Shown here in pieces: positions 34,158 to 43,618 of a stretch of 64,000 nt of DNA. The stretch comes from Paraglaciecola sp. 20A4 (GTDB taxonomy: Bacteria > Pseudomonadota > Gammaproteobacteria > Enterobacterales > Alteromonadaceae), in contig NZ_WTPY01000002.1 of assembly GCF_011378905.1 (NCBI RefSeq), positions 1-64,000 of the forward strand. Direction: 5' to 3'. The position numbers and the translations under genes are program-made. Position 1 is the stretch's first letter. Every line of letters begins with the position of its first letter. The notes under the pieces are model-generated. The model was not told the DNA's origin. It saw only the letters and a program-made list of their open reading frames with translations, and ran no database searches.

Positions 34158-35576
34158 TTATGAAGATAAGGTGCGAATTAAATTTTGATAGTCTTCTTTT
34201 ATATCATGACTCTCTTCTCTAAGCTGCACAATTTTCCGACACGCATGCAACACTGTCGTATGATCTCGCCCACCAAAAGCATCTCCTATTTCCGGCAAGC
34301 TGTGATTCGTCAGTTCTTTTGACAACGCCATAGCCATCTGCCTAGGACGAGCAACACTACGACTTCTGCGCTTAGATAGGATATCTGCCATTTTAATTTT
34401 GTAATACTCTGCTACCGTTTTCTGAATATTGTCTATAGTGACTAGCTTTTCCTGTAATGCCAATAAGTCCCGTAACGCTTCACGTACAAAATCTATTGTA
34501 ATAGGCCTACCGGTAAAATTAGCATTGGCGATAACACGGTTAAGTGCCCCCTCCAATTCACGTACATTTGAGCGAAGTCGTTTAGCAATGAAAAAAGCCA
34601 CTTCGTCAGGCAATACAATCTTATTCTCTAATGCTTTGCGCATTAAAATAGCCACCCTCGTTTCTAACTCTGGTGGTTCAATTGCAATGGTTAGGCCCCA
34701 GCCAAAGCGAGATTTCAAACGGTCTTCTACCCCATCAATTTCTTTGGGGTAGCGATCTGAAGTAAGAATGATTTGTTGATTACCTTCTAATAATGCATTG
34801 AAGGTATGGAAGAATTCTTCTTGGGAACGTTCTTTGTTAGCAAAAAACTGAATATCATCAATAAGTAAAGCATCAACAGAGCGATAATAGCGTTTAAACT
34901 CTTCAATAGCGTTATTCTGCAGGGCTTTTACCATATCTTGAACAAACCGCTCAGAATGCATATAAACCACTGTAGCATCTTTTTTATTGTCTATTATTCC
35001 GTTACCCACCGCATGCAAGAGGTGAGTTTTACCTAACCCTGTACCACCATAAATAAATAATGGATTATAAGCTTTTCCTGGGTTATCAGCTACTTGTCGC
35101 GAAGCAGCCCGCGCTAATTGGTTAGATTTACCCTCTACAAAATTATCAAATTTATAATTAAAGTTAATATTGCTTTTATGCGAAGCAGCAATTTTAACGT
35201 TTGGAGGACTTACTGTATCTGATTGAACATTACTACGCGCAGCCTGGTGCCTTTGCAAAGATTTTATACTGTTCTCTACAGCCGAAGAATTTGTACTTGC
35301 TGGTGAACTGAAAGAGTGACTTTGTTGAACGGTCGTAGATGGTCTAACCTCTATTCTCAACTGAGGTACCGAATCGGTGGCGCAAAACTCTGCAAATAAG
35401 GCTTCAATTTGTGCGATATATTTATCACGTACCCAATCTAATACAAACCGATTTGGCGCAAAAAGGGTAATAGAAGCCGTTTCCTCATTAGCGATTAAGG
35501 GTCTTATCCACATACTAAATTGCTGAGTCGGTAAATCTTGCTGAAGCCTTTCAAGGCAACGATTCCATAAAGACAT
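34158..35576 (-). CDS. dnaA: Chromosomal replication initiator protein DnaA
   Basis: DnaA binds 9-bp DnaA boxes and opens oriC. The 472-residue protein (ATG at 35576, GGAG 10 bp upstream; an upstream in-frame start adds eight unlikely residues) has domain I ([16 protein letters not shown]), a Ser/Gln-rich linker, and the AAA+ domain with Walker [11 protein letters not shown] and Walker B LLIDDIQF. The DNA-binding signature [11 protein letters not shown] lies near the C-terminus. It is about 7 kb left of the oriC proposed here. Confidence 0.98.
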   Translation of the reverse strand: MSLWNRCLERLQQDLPTQQFSMWIRPLIANEETASITLFAPNRFVLDWVRDKYIAQIEALFAEFCATDSVPQLRIEVRPSTTVQQSHSFSSPASTNSSAVENSIKSLQRHQAARSNVQSDTVSPPNVKIAASHKSNINFNYKFDNFVEGKSNQLARAASRQVADNPGKAYNPLFIYGGTGLGKTHLLHAVGNGIIDNKKDATVVYMHSERFVQDMVKALQNNAIEEFKRYYRSVDALLIDDIQFFANKERSQEEFFHTFNALLEGNQQIILTSDRYPKEIDGVEDRLKSRFGWGLTIAIEPPELETRVAILMRKALENKIVLPDEVAFFIAKRLRSNVRELEGALNRVIANANFTGRPITIDFVREALRDLLALQEKLVTIDNIQKTVAEYYKIKMADILSKRRSRSVARPRQMAMALSKELTNHSLPEIGDAFGGRDHTTVLHACRKIVQLREESHDIKEDYQNLIRTLSS

Positions 35577-36084
35577 TAAAAAACTACTCCGAAACAACAA
35601 AATATAGGGAAAATAACAAGACCGATTTAAGAAGACGGAAAAAGAAGATTAACAAAAAAAGGGCTTAGACGACTAAATATTCAACACTCAGCACTGAATA
35701 CACCCTAATTATCTCTTTAAACTGTGCATAAGTAAATATCGGATTATAACTTCACTCAATGAAACCGAGCAATATGTTTAAGTAACTGTAAATAAAGTAT
35801 ATTTTTATTTAATATAATAATCACGCTTCTAATAACAGATTGCTATACATTCAATAATCAGACCACAATCAGCTTTTTTATCCATTAATATTTATACATT
35901 TGTGGATAAATATACTGCAGTACTACAAGTTACCCAAAGAAGTACAATTTTGTTACATGATCATTAATTACACAATGATCTAGATAACCGTTTGACAAAC
36001 GTCTGGCAGATCTCTAGAATTCAGCGTCCTTTTTGAGCATGTAAATGCTCATTTGTTTTTAACCTTATGTAGCGGAACTAGGTC
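35577..36084. promoter_or_regulatory. dnaA-rpmH divergent region with DnaA boxes
   Basis: About 500 bp, very AT-rich, without a gene. It holds DnaA-box-like sites: TGTGCATAA at 35723-35731 (reverse of TTATGCACA), TTATCCATT at 35878-35886, and a perfect TGTGGATAA at 35901-35909 (reverse of TTATCCACA). GATC occurs only three times (35959, 35977, 36009), far less often than in the mnmG-side region. It is therefore better read as the autoregulated dnaA promoter region than as the main origin. Confidence 0.6.
35992..36060 (+). promoter_or_regulatory. rpmH promoter and leader hairpin
   Basis: TTGACA (35992-35997), a 17-bp spacer and TAGAAT (36015-36020) form a near-consensus sigma70 promoter reading into rpmH. 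In the leader, GAGCAT-GTAA-ATGCTC (36035-36050) is a 6-bp hairpin followed by a T-rich run (36051-36060), which could act as a weak attenuator. Confidence 0.75.
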
Positions 36085-36219
36085 ATGAAAAGAACTTTTC
36101 AACCAAGTAATTTAAAGCGTAAGCGTTCACACGGTTTTCGTGCCCGTATGGCGACTAAAAATGGCCGCAAGGTTATTGCCAGTCGTCGTGCTAAAGGCCG
36201 TGCTCGTTTAACAGCTTAA
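36085..36219 (+). CDS. rpmH: 50S ribosomal protein L34
   Basis: This 44-residue, very basic protein starts [20 protein letters not shown] and is L34 of the large ribosomal subunit. The family sequence is unmistakable. It is the first gene of the rpmH-rnpA-yidD-yidC group, 4 bp before the rnpA frame, with a near-consensus promoter upstream and divergent from dnaA. Confidence 0.98.
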   Translation: MKRTFQPSNLKRKRSHGFRARMATKNGRKVIASRRAKGRARLTA

Positions 36220-36222
36220 TAA

Positions 36223-36591
36223 TTGAAAGTGGGTGAAAATCATTTTTCTCGGGAGTTAAGACTATTAACTCCCACCCACTTTGAATTTGTTTTTAAAAAC
36301 GCCACTCCTGCCGTATCTCCAAATCTAACATTACTTGCTCGATATAACGAAGGTCTAAATCCAAGACTAGGTATTACTGTAGCTAAAAAGCGAGTAAAGA
36401 AAGCACACGACCGAAATCGTATTAAACGGATTGTTCGTGAAAGTTTTCGCAATCATCAGCAAAGCTTACCTAACATTGATATAGTAGTGGTCGGTAAAAG
36501 TGGGCTCGATAAGCTCTCAAATCAGGAACTATTCCTAGTTTTAAGTAAGTTATGGAAAAAGTTAGCCAAGCGCTGCGAAAAATCCCAATAG
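36223..36591 (+). CDS. rnpA: Ribonuclease P protein component
   Basis: RnpA is the protein cofactor of RNase P, which trims tRNA 5' ends. The 122-residue protein has the family start [11 protein letters not shown] and the RNA-binding RNR motif in [18 protein letters not shown]. The start is either TTG (36223) or GTG (36229); the latter gives the same spacing to RELRL as in E. coli. Neither has a clear ribosome binding site, so coupling to rpmH is likely. Its 3' end overlaps yidD by 40 bp. Confidence 0.95.
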   Translation: MKVGENHFSRELRLLTPTHFEFVFKNATPAVSPNLTLLARYNEGLNPRLGITVAKKRVKKAHDRNRIKRIVRESFRNHQQSLPNIDIVVVGKSGLDKLSNQELFLVLSKLWKKLAKRCEKSQ

Positions 36592-36806
36592 GTTTGATTA
36601 GACTCTACCAGCTATGGCTTTCACCATTGCTCGGTCAAAATTGTCGTTTTCATCCGACCTGTTCTTACTATGCAATTGAAGCGTTAAAAACACACGGGAT
36701 CCTAATGGGTGGTTGGTTAAGCATAAAACGCATATTAAAATGCCATCCATTACATTCTGGTGGAGTCGATCTTGTGCCTGAAAAGAGGAAGTGCAACAAG
36801 CACTGA
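36552..36806 (+). CDS. yidD: Membrane protein insertion efficiency factor YidD
   Basis: The 84-residue protein shows the YidD family motif [15 protein letters not shown] near residues 31-45, and C-H-P-L-H-x-GG-x-D toward the end. YidD is membrane-associated and assists YidC-dependent insertion. The gene begins within rnpA in another frame, as in E. coli, so the overlap is conserved and not an error. yidC follows after 112 bp. Confidence 0.94.
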   Translation: MEKVSQALRKIPIGLIRLYQLWLSPLLGQNCRFHPTCSYYAIEALKTHGILMGGWLSIKRILKCHPLHSGGVDLVPEKRKCNKH

Positions 36807-36918
36807 AATGTTTGAATTTGGCCATATAACCAATAGGGTCAAAATCATAGAAACGAATGAAGGTCGTCGCCTAGGCAATACGGCTTAAATTAATAATGTA
36901 GTTAATATAGAGTATTTT

Positions 36919-38550
36919 ATGGAATCCCAACGCAGCTTTTTATTAATTGGCCTTGCCATGGTCAGCTTTCTTTTATGGCAACAGTGGCAAGTGGATTACG
37001 GCCCTCAACCAGTGCAGCCATTAGAAAGTCAACAAACAGTGGGTAGTGATGCTCCAACCAGCAATAGTGATTTTCCCATTGCTACGCCAACAAGCCAAAA
37101 TGCGTTACCAACCCAAAGTGTAGTAGGTAAAGTCATCTCAGTGACGACTGATACGTTACAACTAAGCATTAATACTGTTGGCGGCGATGTTATTTCAGCT
37201 AATTTGCTTAAATATCCGCTTGAGCAAGGATCTGAAGGCACATATAGCTTGCTTCGCCCAAATGGCCCCTCTATTTTTGTCGCTCAAAGTGGCCTTGTCG
37301 GCCCAAATGGCATAGACAAAGGTACCAGACCTACTTATTCCGTCAACCAAGATAGTTTTGTAATGCAAGGTGACACACTCACTGTACCACTGACCTATAC
37401 GGCTAAATCAGGTTTAGTTGTCACAAAAGAGTTCATTTTTAATAAAAATAGTCATGATGTAAAAGTGAATTATCATGTAGAAAACACCTCTTCAGACGTT
37501 AAAAGCGTTAAACAATTTGGCCAATTAAAACAAAGTACACAAGACATAGGTGGCAGCATGTTTATGCCGACTTATCGCGGTGGTGCATTCTCTACTGAAG
37601 ATGAGCGTTACGAAAAATATTCGTTTGATGACATGCAAGACAAAAATCTGAATCAATCAACACCGGCTGGTTGGGCAGCAATGATTGAGCACTATTTTGT
37701 TTCTGCCTGGGTACCACCACAGGACGAAACTAATAATATATATAGTAAAATGACACAAGGTGGCAATGCTATTATCGGTTTTACAGGTCAATCTGTTGAC
37801 ATAGAGCCTGGTCAAAGTGTTGATATTCAAAGCTCTCTTTATCTTGGCCCTAAAGATCAAGACACGTTAGAAAAAATAGCTCGCGGACTAGATTTAACTG
37901 TGGATTACGGCTTTCTTTGGTGGATTTCGAAGTATCTCTTTGCCTTCTTGCAGTTCATTCACAGCTTAATAGGTAACTGGGGTTTCTCGATAATCATTAT
38001 CACCATAGTCGTTAAAGGCGCGATGTATCCGTTAACGAAAGCACAATATGAATCAATGGCGAAGATGCGCGCCCTCAAGCCTAAAATGGATGCATTAAAA
38101 GAACGTTACGGTGATGACAAGCAGAAAATGCAACAAGCCATGATGGAAATGTACAAAAAAGACAAAGTTAACCCTATGGGTGGTTGTTTCCCTCTTCTTT
38201 TACAAATGCCAATTTTCTTAGCCTTATATTGGGTACTGCTTGAAAGTGTTGAATTACGTCATGCAGACTTTATCTTTTGGATCACTGATTTATCGGTTAA
38301 AGACCCCTATTTTGTGCTACCTATTTTGACTGGTATAAGTATGTTTTTACTGCAGAAATTACAACCTATGACGATGACGGACCCGATGCAACAGAAAATA
38401 ATGCAGTTTATGCCTGTCGCGATGAGCCTTTTCTTCTTCATATTCCCTGCGGGTCTAGTACTTTACTGGTTAATCAGTAACCTCATTACTCTGGTTCAAG
38501 CGAAGATTATCTACGCTTCAATGGAAAAACGAGGACTGAAAACGAAGTAA
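36919..38550 (+). CDS. yidC: Membrane protein insertase YidC
   Basis: YidC inserts and folds inner membrane proteins, including ATP synthase subunit c, encoded in this window. The 543-residue protein has the N-terminal anchor (about 5-20), a large periplasmic P1 domain (about 55-335), and a C-terminal five-helix core with NWGFSIIIITIVVKG, the cytoplasmic hairpin with MGGCFPLLLQMP, and the last helix PAGLVLYWLISN. Length is typical for a Gram-negative YidC. Confidence 0.98.
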   Translation: MESQRSFLLIGLAMVSFLLWQQWQVDYGPQPVQPLESQQTVGSDAPTSNSDFPIATPTSQNALPTQSVVGKVISVTTDTLQLSINTVGGDVISANLLKYPLEQGSEGTYSLLRPNGPSIFVAQSGLVGPNGIDKGTRPTYSVNQDSFVMQGDTLTVPLTYTAKSGLVVTKEFIFNKNSHDVKVNYHVENTSSDVKSVKQFGQLKQSTQDIGGSMFMPTYRGGAFSTEDERYEKYSFDDMQDKNLNQSTPAGWAAMIEHYFVSAWVPPQDETNNIYSKMTQGGNAIIGFTGQSVDIEPGQSVDIQSSLYLGPKDQDTLEKIARGLDLTVDYGFLWWISKYLFAFLQFIHSLIGNWGFSIIIITIVVKGAMYPLTKAQYESMAKMRALKPKMDALKERYGDDKQKMQQAMMEMYKKDKVNPMGGCFPLLLQMPIFLALYWVLLESVELRHADFIFWITDLSVKDPYFVLPILTGISMFLLQKLQPMTMTDPMQQKIMQFMPVAMSLFFFIFPAGLVLYWLISNLITLVQAKIIYASMEKRGLKTK

Positions 38551-38566
38551 GTCGACAAACATTATT

Positions 38567-38603
38567 AGCCCGCATCTTGTAACAATGAGACGCGGGCTTT
38601 TTT
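38567..38603 (+). terminator. Rho-independent terminator after yidC
   Basis: AGCCCGC and GCGGGCT pair around an inner TCT/AGA stem, and a T run follows. The same seven-base arms form the gyrB terminator, a likely case of convergence or shared preference. Confidence 0.85.
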
Positions 38604-38653
38604 ATATTTGTGCCTGGCATTACAATGTCCCCTTAAATCCATAGGAAAACACC

Positions 38654-39136
38654 ATGCCCTCATTTGATATTGTTTCAGAAATTAAATTAGAAGAAGTAAG
38701 AAATGCCGTCGATAACGCGAATAGAGAGCTTGCCACACGTTTTGACTTTCGTGGTGTGGAAGCAAGCTTTGAGCTTAAAGAAAGCATCGTTACTATGTCT
38801 TCAGACAGCGACTTTCAACTCAAACAAATGCTCGATATTTTACGTGGTACATGCGTCAAACGTGGAGTTGATACTGCAGCATTTGAAGAAAAGGATGTTC
38901 AGCATATTGGTAAAATATACAAACAAGCTATCGCATTTAAAGAGGGCATAGAACAACCTGCGGCCAAGAAATTAATTAAACTAATTAAGGATGCTAAGAT
39001 TAAGGTTCAAGCTTCAATTCAAGGCGATCAAGTTCGGGTTACAGGTAAAAAGCGCGACGACTTACAGCAAGTAATGGCATTGGTAAAAGAGAACGATGTA
39101 GAGCAACCCTTACAATTTACCAATTTTAGAGATTGA
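38654..39136 (+). CDS. yajQ: Nucleotide-binding protein, YajQ family
   Basis: This 160-residue protein begins [22 protein letters not shown] and matches the YajQ (DUF520) family throughout, including the RFDFRG and ISxxGKIYK-like HIGKIYKQ segments. YajQ proteins bind nucleotides and some bind cyclic di-GMP. It has its own promoter space after the yidC terminator. Its stop overlaps the proposed TTG start of mnmE, a location between yidC and mnmE not found in E. coli. Confidence 0.95.
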   Translation: MPSFDIVSEIKLEEVRNAVDNANRELATRFDFRGVEASFELKESIVTMSSDSDFQLKQMLDILRGTCVKRGVDTAAFEEKDVQHIGKIYKQAIAFKEGIEQPAAKKLIKLIKDAKIKVQASIQGDQVRVTGKKRDDLQQVMALVKENDVEQPLQFTNFRD

Positions 39137-40527
39137 GCAAAATAGTGACCTTCCAGCAAGAAAATTCAAATCAAGACACCATCGTTGCTCAAGCAACAGC
39201 TAGTGGGCGTGGTGGAGTTGGCATAGTACGAATTTCAGGCTCTTTGGCGGCTAAGGTGGCTGAACAAATTATCGGTCATGTTCCTCCTGTGAGATTTGCC
39301 CAGTATGTACCCTTTGTTTCAGCTGATGGTGAAGCACTTGACCAAGGAATTGCACTGTTCTTTAAAGCGCCCCACTCATTCACCGGAGAAGACGTTTTAG
39401 AGCTACAAGGACACGGTGGGCAGGTCGTATTAGACATGATTATTAAAGCCACCCTTCTTGTGCCTAACGTGCGTCTCGCGCGTCCAGGGGAATTTAGTGA
39501 GCGCGCTTATTTAAATGACAAACTGGACTTAGCGCAAGCAGAAGCCATTGCTGATCTTATTGATGCCAGCTCTGAACAAGCTGCTCGAGGTGCTTTGCGT
39601 TCTTTACAAGGTGAGTTTTCAACCCAAATAAATAACTTAGTCACGTTATTAATTAATCTACGTATCTACGTAGAAGCCGCTATTGATTTCCCCGATGAAG
39701 AAATCGATTTTTTAAGCGATGGCAAGGTTCAGCGAGATTTACAGACTATAAATGCTCAGCTAATTTCGGTAAAAAATAAAGCACAGCAAGGCAGTTTATT
39801 AAGAGAAGGTATGCGCGTGGTAATAGCAGGCAGACCTAACGCTGGAAAATCAAGTTTATTGAATGCCCTTGCAGGCCGAGATGCAGCTATAGTAACGGCC
39901 ATCGCTGGCACAACCCGAGACGTGTTAAAAGAACATATTCATATCGATGGTATGCCATTACATATTATCGATACAGCGGGATTGCGAGAAAGCTCTGACG
40001 AGGTAGAGCTGATTGGAATTGAACGAGCTTGGCAAGAAATAGAGCAAGCAGATCGCGTGTTATTTATGCTAGACAGCACAGAAACTAGTGAAAGCGATCC
40101 CCATAAAATATGGCCCGATTTTATGAATAAGTTACCTCATAATATGGGGCTCACCGTTATTCGAAACAAGGCTGACCTATCTGGTGAAAGTATTGGTAAG
40201 ACAAACATCAACGGATACGACGTTTTTCGGCTTTCAGCTAGTCAAAAGCAAGGAATTGAAGCAATCGCAGAGCACTTGAAAGAGTGTATGGGATTCCACT
40301 CATCGAACGAAGGACAATTCATCGCACGTCGACGTCACATCGACGCCATAGAAAGAGCCGAAGAACATCTTCTACTTGGAAAGTATCAGCTTGAAGACAA
40401 CCTTGCTGGTGAATTATTAGCGGAAGAGTTGCGACTTGCTCAAGCCTATCTAAGTGAAATAACCGGTGAATTTAGCTCAGATGATTTACTAGGAAAAATA
40501 TTCTCATCTTTCTGCATAGGGAAATGA
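39133..40527 (+). CDS. mnmE: tRNA modification GTPase MnmE
   Basis: MnmE works with MnmG to add carboxymethylaminomethyl groups at U34 of some tRNAs. The 464-residue protein has the N-terminal folate-binding domain ([22 protein letters not shown]), an inserted G domain with [14 protein letters not shown] and DTAGLRE, and the C-terminal catalytic FCIGK. The start is uncertain: TTG at 39133 overlaps the yajQ stop, and GTG at 39145 is also possible. Its partner mnmG is 3 kb downstream, on the other side of oriC. Confidence 0.96.
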   Translation: MSKIVTFQQENSNQDTIVAQATASGRGGVGIVRISGSLAAKVAEQIIGHVPPVRFAQYVPFVSADGEALDQGIALFFKAPHSFTGEDVLELQGHGGQVVLDMIIKATLLVPNVRLARPGEFSERAYLNDKLDLAQAEAIADLIDASSEQAARGALRSLQGEFSTQINNLVTLLINLRIYVEAAIDFPDEEIDFLSDGKVQRDLQTINAQLISVKNKAQQGSLLREGMRVVIAGRPNAGKSSLLNALAGRDAAIVTAIAGTTRDVLKEHIHIDGMPLHIIDTAGLRESSDEVELIGIERAWQEIEQADRVLFMLDSTETSESDPHKIWPDFMNKLPHNMGLTVIRNKADLSGESIGKTNINGYDVFRLSASQKQGIEAIAEHLKECMGFHSSNEGQFIARRRHIDAIERAEEHLLLGKYQLEDNLAGELLAEELRLAQAYLSEITGEFSSDDLLGKIFSSFCIGK

Positions 40528-40908
40528 TAGAAATAGAGTGTTAAGTCTAATCGTAGATTTTGTCACTAAAGGGTGTTCTACATTTGGAATGCCTTTAATT
40601 TATCCAGTATTTCATCAACACAGAAAATAGCTAATTTATCCGCACACCAACTGATTCGTTTATATACCTATACTCCTACAGTGCACAAGATAAATCGTCT
40701 TACTAACATTAACTAAAAAATGTGTTTATCAAAATCAGCCATAAGTAAATAAAACTTAACCATAAGTTAATATTAGTTAACTTATGGTTATATTAATTAC
40801 CTTTGTGTTTATATTGACTGAAATCTAACTAACGCTTGAGTTAAGGCGTAGTCGCGCCAATATATGCAAGGTACAATAGAGTTATTATAAAGTGAGAAAA
40901 ACAACGCC
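40528..40908. promoter_or_regulatory. mnmE-mioC intergenic region with 34-bp inverted repeat
   Basis: About 380 bp without a gene. A perfect 14-bp inverted repeat, TAACCATAAGTTAA and TTAACTTATGGTTA, separated by TATTAG, lies at 40757-40790. No T run follows, so it looks like an operator rather than a terminator. A DnaA-box-like TTATCCGCA (8 of 9) lies at 40636-40644. The promoter of the mioC-dnaT-dnaC group must lie here. Confidence 0.6.
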
Positions 40909-41346
40909 ATGGTAGATTTCGAAATAATAGTAGGTAGTGTGCTAGGTGCGAGTGAGTATGTTGCTGAGGCTTTAGAGGAAAAATTGAATGAGCATGAACT
41001 AACCGCTCAAGTTCATTTGTCACCGGACTTAATCGACATAACACCGAAGGCAACTTGGATTATTTGTACATCAACTCATGGGGCCGGAGACCTACCTGAC
41101 AATATACATAAATTTGCCAAGCAAATTGAAGAAGCCGATTTAACAGGTACTTCATTTATGGTGGTAGGTCTTGGGGATAGCAGTTACGACACATTCTGCT
41201 ACGGTGCTTTACAGATAGAACAAAAACTTAAAATAAGTGGCGCTAGAATGATCGCCCCAGCACTTAATATAGATGTACTAAATCAACCTATACCTGAACA
41301 TGCGGCTGTTCAATGGTTAGGAACCTGGCTAAGTAGTAGAGGGTAA
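40909..41346 (+). CDS. mioC: Flavodoxin-like protein MioC
   Basis: MioC is a small FMN protein. The 145-residue protein has the flavodoxin fold: the family phosphate loop GSVLGASEYVA (about 9-19), the STHGAGDLPDN segment that holds FMN (about 55-65), and GLGDSSYDTFC (about 86-96). In E. coli mioC lies immediately beside oriC and its transcription runs into the origin. Here two replication genes lie between it and oriC. It starts a 3-gene run with 3 bp to dnaT. Confidence 0.92.
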   Translation: MVDFEIIVGSVLGASEYVAEALEEKLNEHELTAQVHLSPDLIDITPKATWIICTSTHGAGDLPDNIHKFAKQIEEADLTGTSFMVVGLGDSSYDTFCYGALQIEQKLKISGARMIAPALNIDVLNQPIPEHAAVQWLGTWLSSRG

Positions 41347-41349
41347 CTT

Positions 41350-42024
41350 TTGAATAAGTGGCTAAATGAAGCGGAACAAAAAGCACTGAGCCAAGCCCTC
41401 AGTAACGACGCTCGAGTTTTATACTTATTGGGGTTAAAACCTACTGTCGATTTAACAACCGGTAAAACATCAGCATTAAATTATAAACAGCTATTAACTA
41501 TGCTTAATGCTAAGGAAAGCAAGTTTACCTTAGGTCGTCAGGTAAATAGCCTTATTAAGGAGCTAAGCCAGGTCGAACTCGTTAGTTTTATCGACGAAGT
41601 TGATTTAAATAAGAGCTTTAATGGAAAAGTATTAATTTTGCCTTTGTTGATGATTAAACCAGATGACTATGCGCAACTACATTTACAGTGGCAAAAGATG
41701 AGCCCTGACTGGTCGCCAAACCCTATTCTGTACCAAGATCTCACTAAGCTTGTTGGTATTATTGATAATGAATTTTCATCATACGAACTCGGCGATTTTG
41801 TCGCTTATTGGCTAGGACGACCACAAACACAATTTACCCAATTTCAGTGGACCCAAAAATTCGTATTTAACGTAAAACAAAAGCGATTAGCCAAGAATAT
41901 TAAAGCTATTCATAAAGTAGGTAGTCAAATTGTCACTGCTAAAGCTGGTGTGGTTGCAGACGATAACGCCAAAAACCTAGTTGCTAAGTACAGTAATAAA
42001 ATCAAAACAACCTCCAACTCATAA
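41350..42024 (+). CDS. dnaT: DnaT-like primosomal protein
   Basis: The 224-residue protein has a C-terminal region (about 118-182) with the pattern of the DnaT single-strand-DNA-binding domain: W-x-P near 121-123, an acidic helix, the YWL segment near 153 and QWTQKFVFNVKQKR. DnaT works in PriA-dependent replication restart and passes DnaB-DnaC to the fork. The N-terminal half is divergent. The start is TTG at 41350, 3 bp after mioC. The following DnaC gene strongly supports the assignment. Confidence 0.8.
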   Translation: MNKWLNEAEQKALSQALSNDARVLYLLGLKPTVDLTTGKTSALNYKQLLTMLNAKESKFTLGRQVNSLIKELSQVELVSFIDEVDLNKSFNGKVLILPLLMIKPDDYAQLHLQWQKMSPDWSPNPILYQDLTKLVGIIDNEFSSYELGDFVAYWLGRPQTQFTQFQWTQKFVFNVKQKRLAKNIKAIHKVGSQIVTAKAGVVADDNAKNLVAKYSNKIKTTSNS

Positions 42025-42043
42025 TCATCATCGGAATATTGCC

Positions 42044-42859
42044 ATGAAAAGTTTGAAAGATAGAATCGAACAACTCGGTAAAACACTTGGTAAGAAGCAC
42101 ATTCCTGACGCTTATACCGATTATAAAACGGTGAGATTAGAACATGAAACCTTAGCAAACCGTGATGTGCGCCAATTACAAAAAGAAGGTAAGCGCAGCC
42201 GAATATTAGAACTACATGGGCGCTCAGATTTAAATCCCAAATGGACATTCGATAATTTAATTGAGGACAGTGATGATGTGAAAGAAGCGATAAGTATTGC
42301 TCATTCATTTATCGCAGCTCATGAAGATCCCGCTTGGCGAAAAAGTGGATCACACATGATGATATTTTATGGTGATTACGGCCGAGGTAAGTCACATACT
42401 GCAGGCGCGATCGCCCACGAATTAATAAATCAGTATGAGATAACTGTTTTATATAGGCAGTTATCAACCCTGCTAGAAATGCGTTTTTTCTCCTATGACT
42501 ACAGCGCAACAGATAAAGCAGGTGAAAAGTTTCGAGAAATAAACCAAGAGTTACTCGATGTAGATTTGCTTATTTTAGATGAAGTATGTGTTAACGAATC
42601 AGCCCTTAAAAAGAATGCTCAAAGCTGGCTAGGCAACATACTCCGACAGCGGTTAGCCCATAATAAAAATTGTATTTTAATAACTAATCACAACCTCGCT
42701 GAACTTGAAAAGGCCTTGGGTAGTTACTGTTTTGAGTCCATAAAGGAGTACGACACCTATAAAGTTCGTTTTGAAGGCCCTAGCCGTAGGAAAGAAATCA
42801 TACCGACTCAAATCGAATCACACAGAGCCACAGGGTATCAACCAAACCAAGTTAAGTGA
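42044..42859 (+). CDS. dnaC: DnaC-like replicative helicase loader
   Basis: DnaC loads the DnaB helicase. The 271-residue protein has an N-terminal DnaB-interacting part and an AAA+ domain with Walker A GDYGRGKS (110-117), Walker B LLILDE (165-170) and a sensor segment NCILITNHN. I chose the ATG at 42044, as the family starts near there (MKSLKDRIEQLGK); the open frame goes 21 codons further upstream. It directly follows dnaT and ends where the oriC region begins. Confidence 0.9.
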   Translation: MKSLKDRIEQLGKTLGKKHIPDAYTDYKTVRLEHETLANRDVRQLQKEGKRSRILELHGRSDLNPKWTFDNLIEDSDDVKEAISIAHSFIAAHEDPAWRKSGSHMMIFYGDYGRGKSHTAGAIAHELINQYEITVLYRQLSTLLEMRFFSYDYSATDKAGEKFREINQELLDVDLLILDEVCVNESALKKNAQSWLGNILRQRLAHNKNCILITNHNLAELEKALGSYCFESIKEYDTYKVRFEGPSRRKEIIPTQIESHRATGYQPNQVK

Positions 42860-42860
42860 C

Positions 42861-43529
42861 GATCGTAATTGTGATATAAGCGAACTTATTCAGCTCGCGT
42901 TTTATCAACATCAGCCTTAAAGAGGATCCTTTTTTAAAGGATCCTGCCTAATTGGATCTCTTTAACGATCCTTTAAACGCCTATTTTCATCTTCTATCAC
43001 CATCATTTACATCTCTTAAATGAGTAAACCAAGCTGCCGAAAACCCTTTATCCATCCTGCGCAGAGCAAATTTAACTAGAATTTTGCTTTATTTAAAAAT
43101 AATTTAAATTTATTTTATCGTTAGATCCGACACTTATACACAAGAGGATCGATGATCATGATCGAAAACCTAATAGTGTTATATTACGGGTTATGCATTG
43201 GGATCGTGACAGTTATGATCACACTTTATGCACAGTTTGATCAAACCTTATCCTTTAATGTGGACAATATGCTGTATAACTACTGTATAATCGTTACATA
43301 TCCACTTGATAATAATTGACCAAGATCCCCCTGTGGATAAGATCGCTACTTACCCCCAAGCTATACAAAACAGATCAACGGATGATCACAACAAAACTAA
43401 GCTCGTAATTCACTGATATTTAAGTATTTAATTGACTTACACACCGATCCTTCGCTGCTTAATAATAATAACAATAAGTAAAGATCTAAATAGATCTTAT
43501 AAAGATTAGTAAAGATCGTACCGATCTTC
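42861..43529. other. oriC: Chromosomal replication origin oriC
   Basis: The gap dnaC-mnmG holds 21 GATC sites in about 670 bp (about 3 expected by chance). DnaA boxes are TTATACACA at 43134-43142, TTATGCACA at 43226-43234 and a perfect TGTGGATAA (reverse) at 43332-43340, with weaker ones at 43048, 43191 and 43259. Four GATC-led, T-rich repeats spaced 15, 15 and 12 bp (42925, 42940, 42955, 42967) resemble the E. coli 13-mers of the unwinding region. A very AT-rich tract at 43077-43122 precedes the first box. The order mioC side - origin - mnmG matches E. coli. Confidence 0.9.
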
Positions 43530-43618
43530 TGAATGAATTTTAAGCATTTAACTTATGCTAAATAACATATAGAATATGTCCCCCTTTTTTGGGATATACA
43601 TGATTGAAGAGGTTTGAA

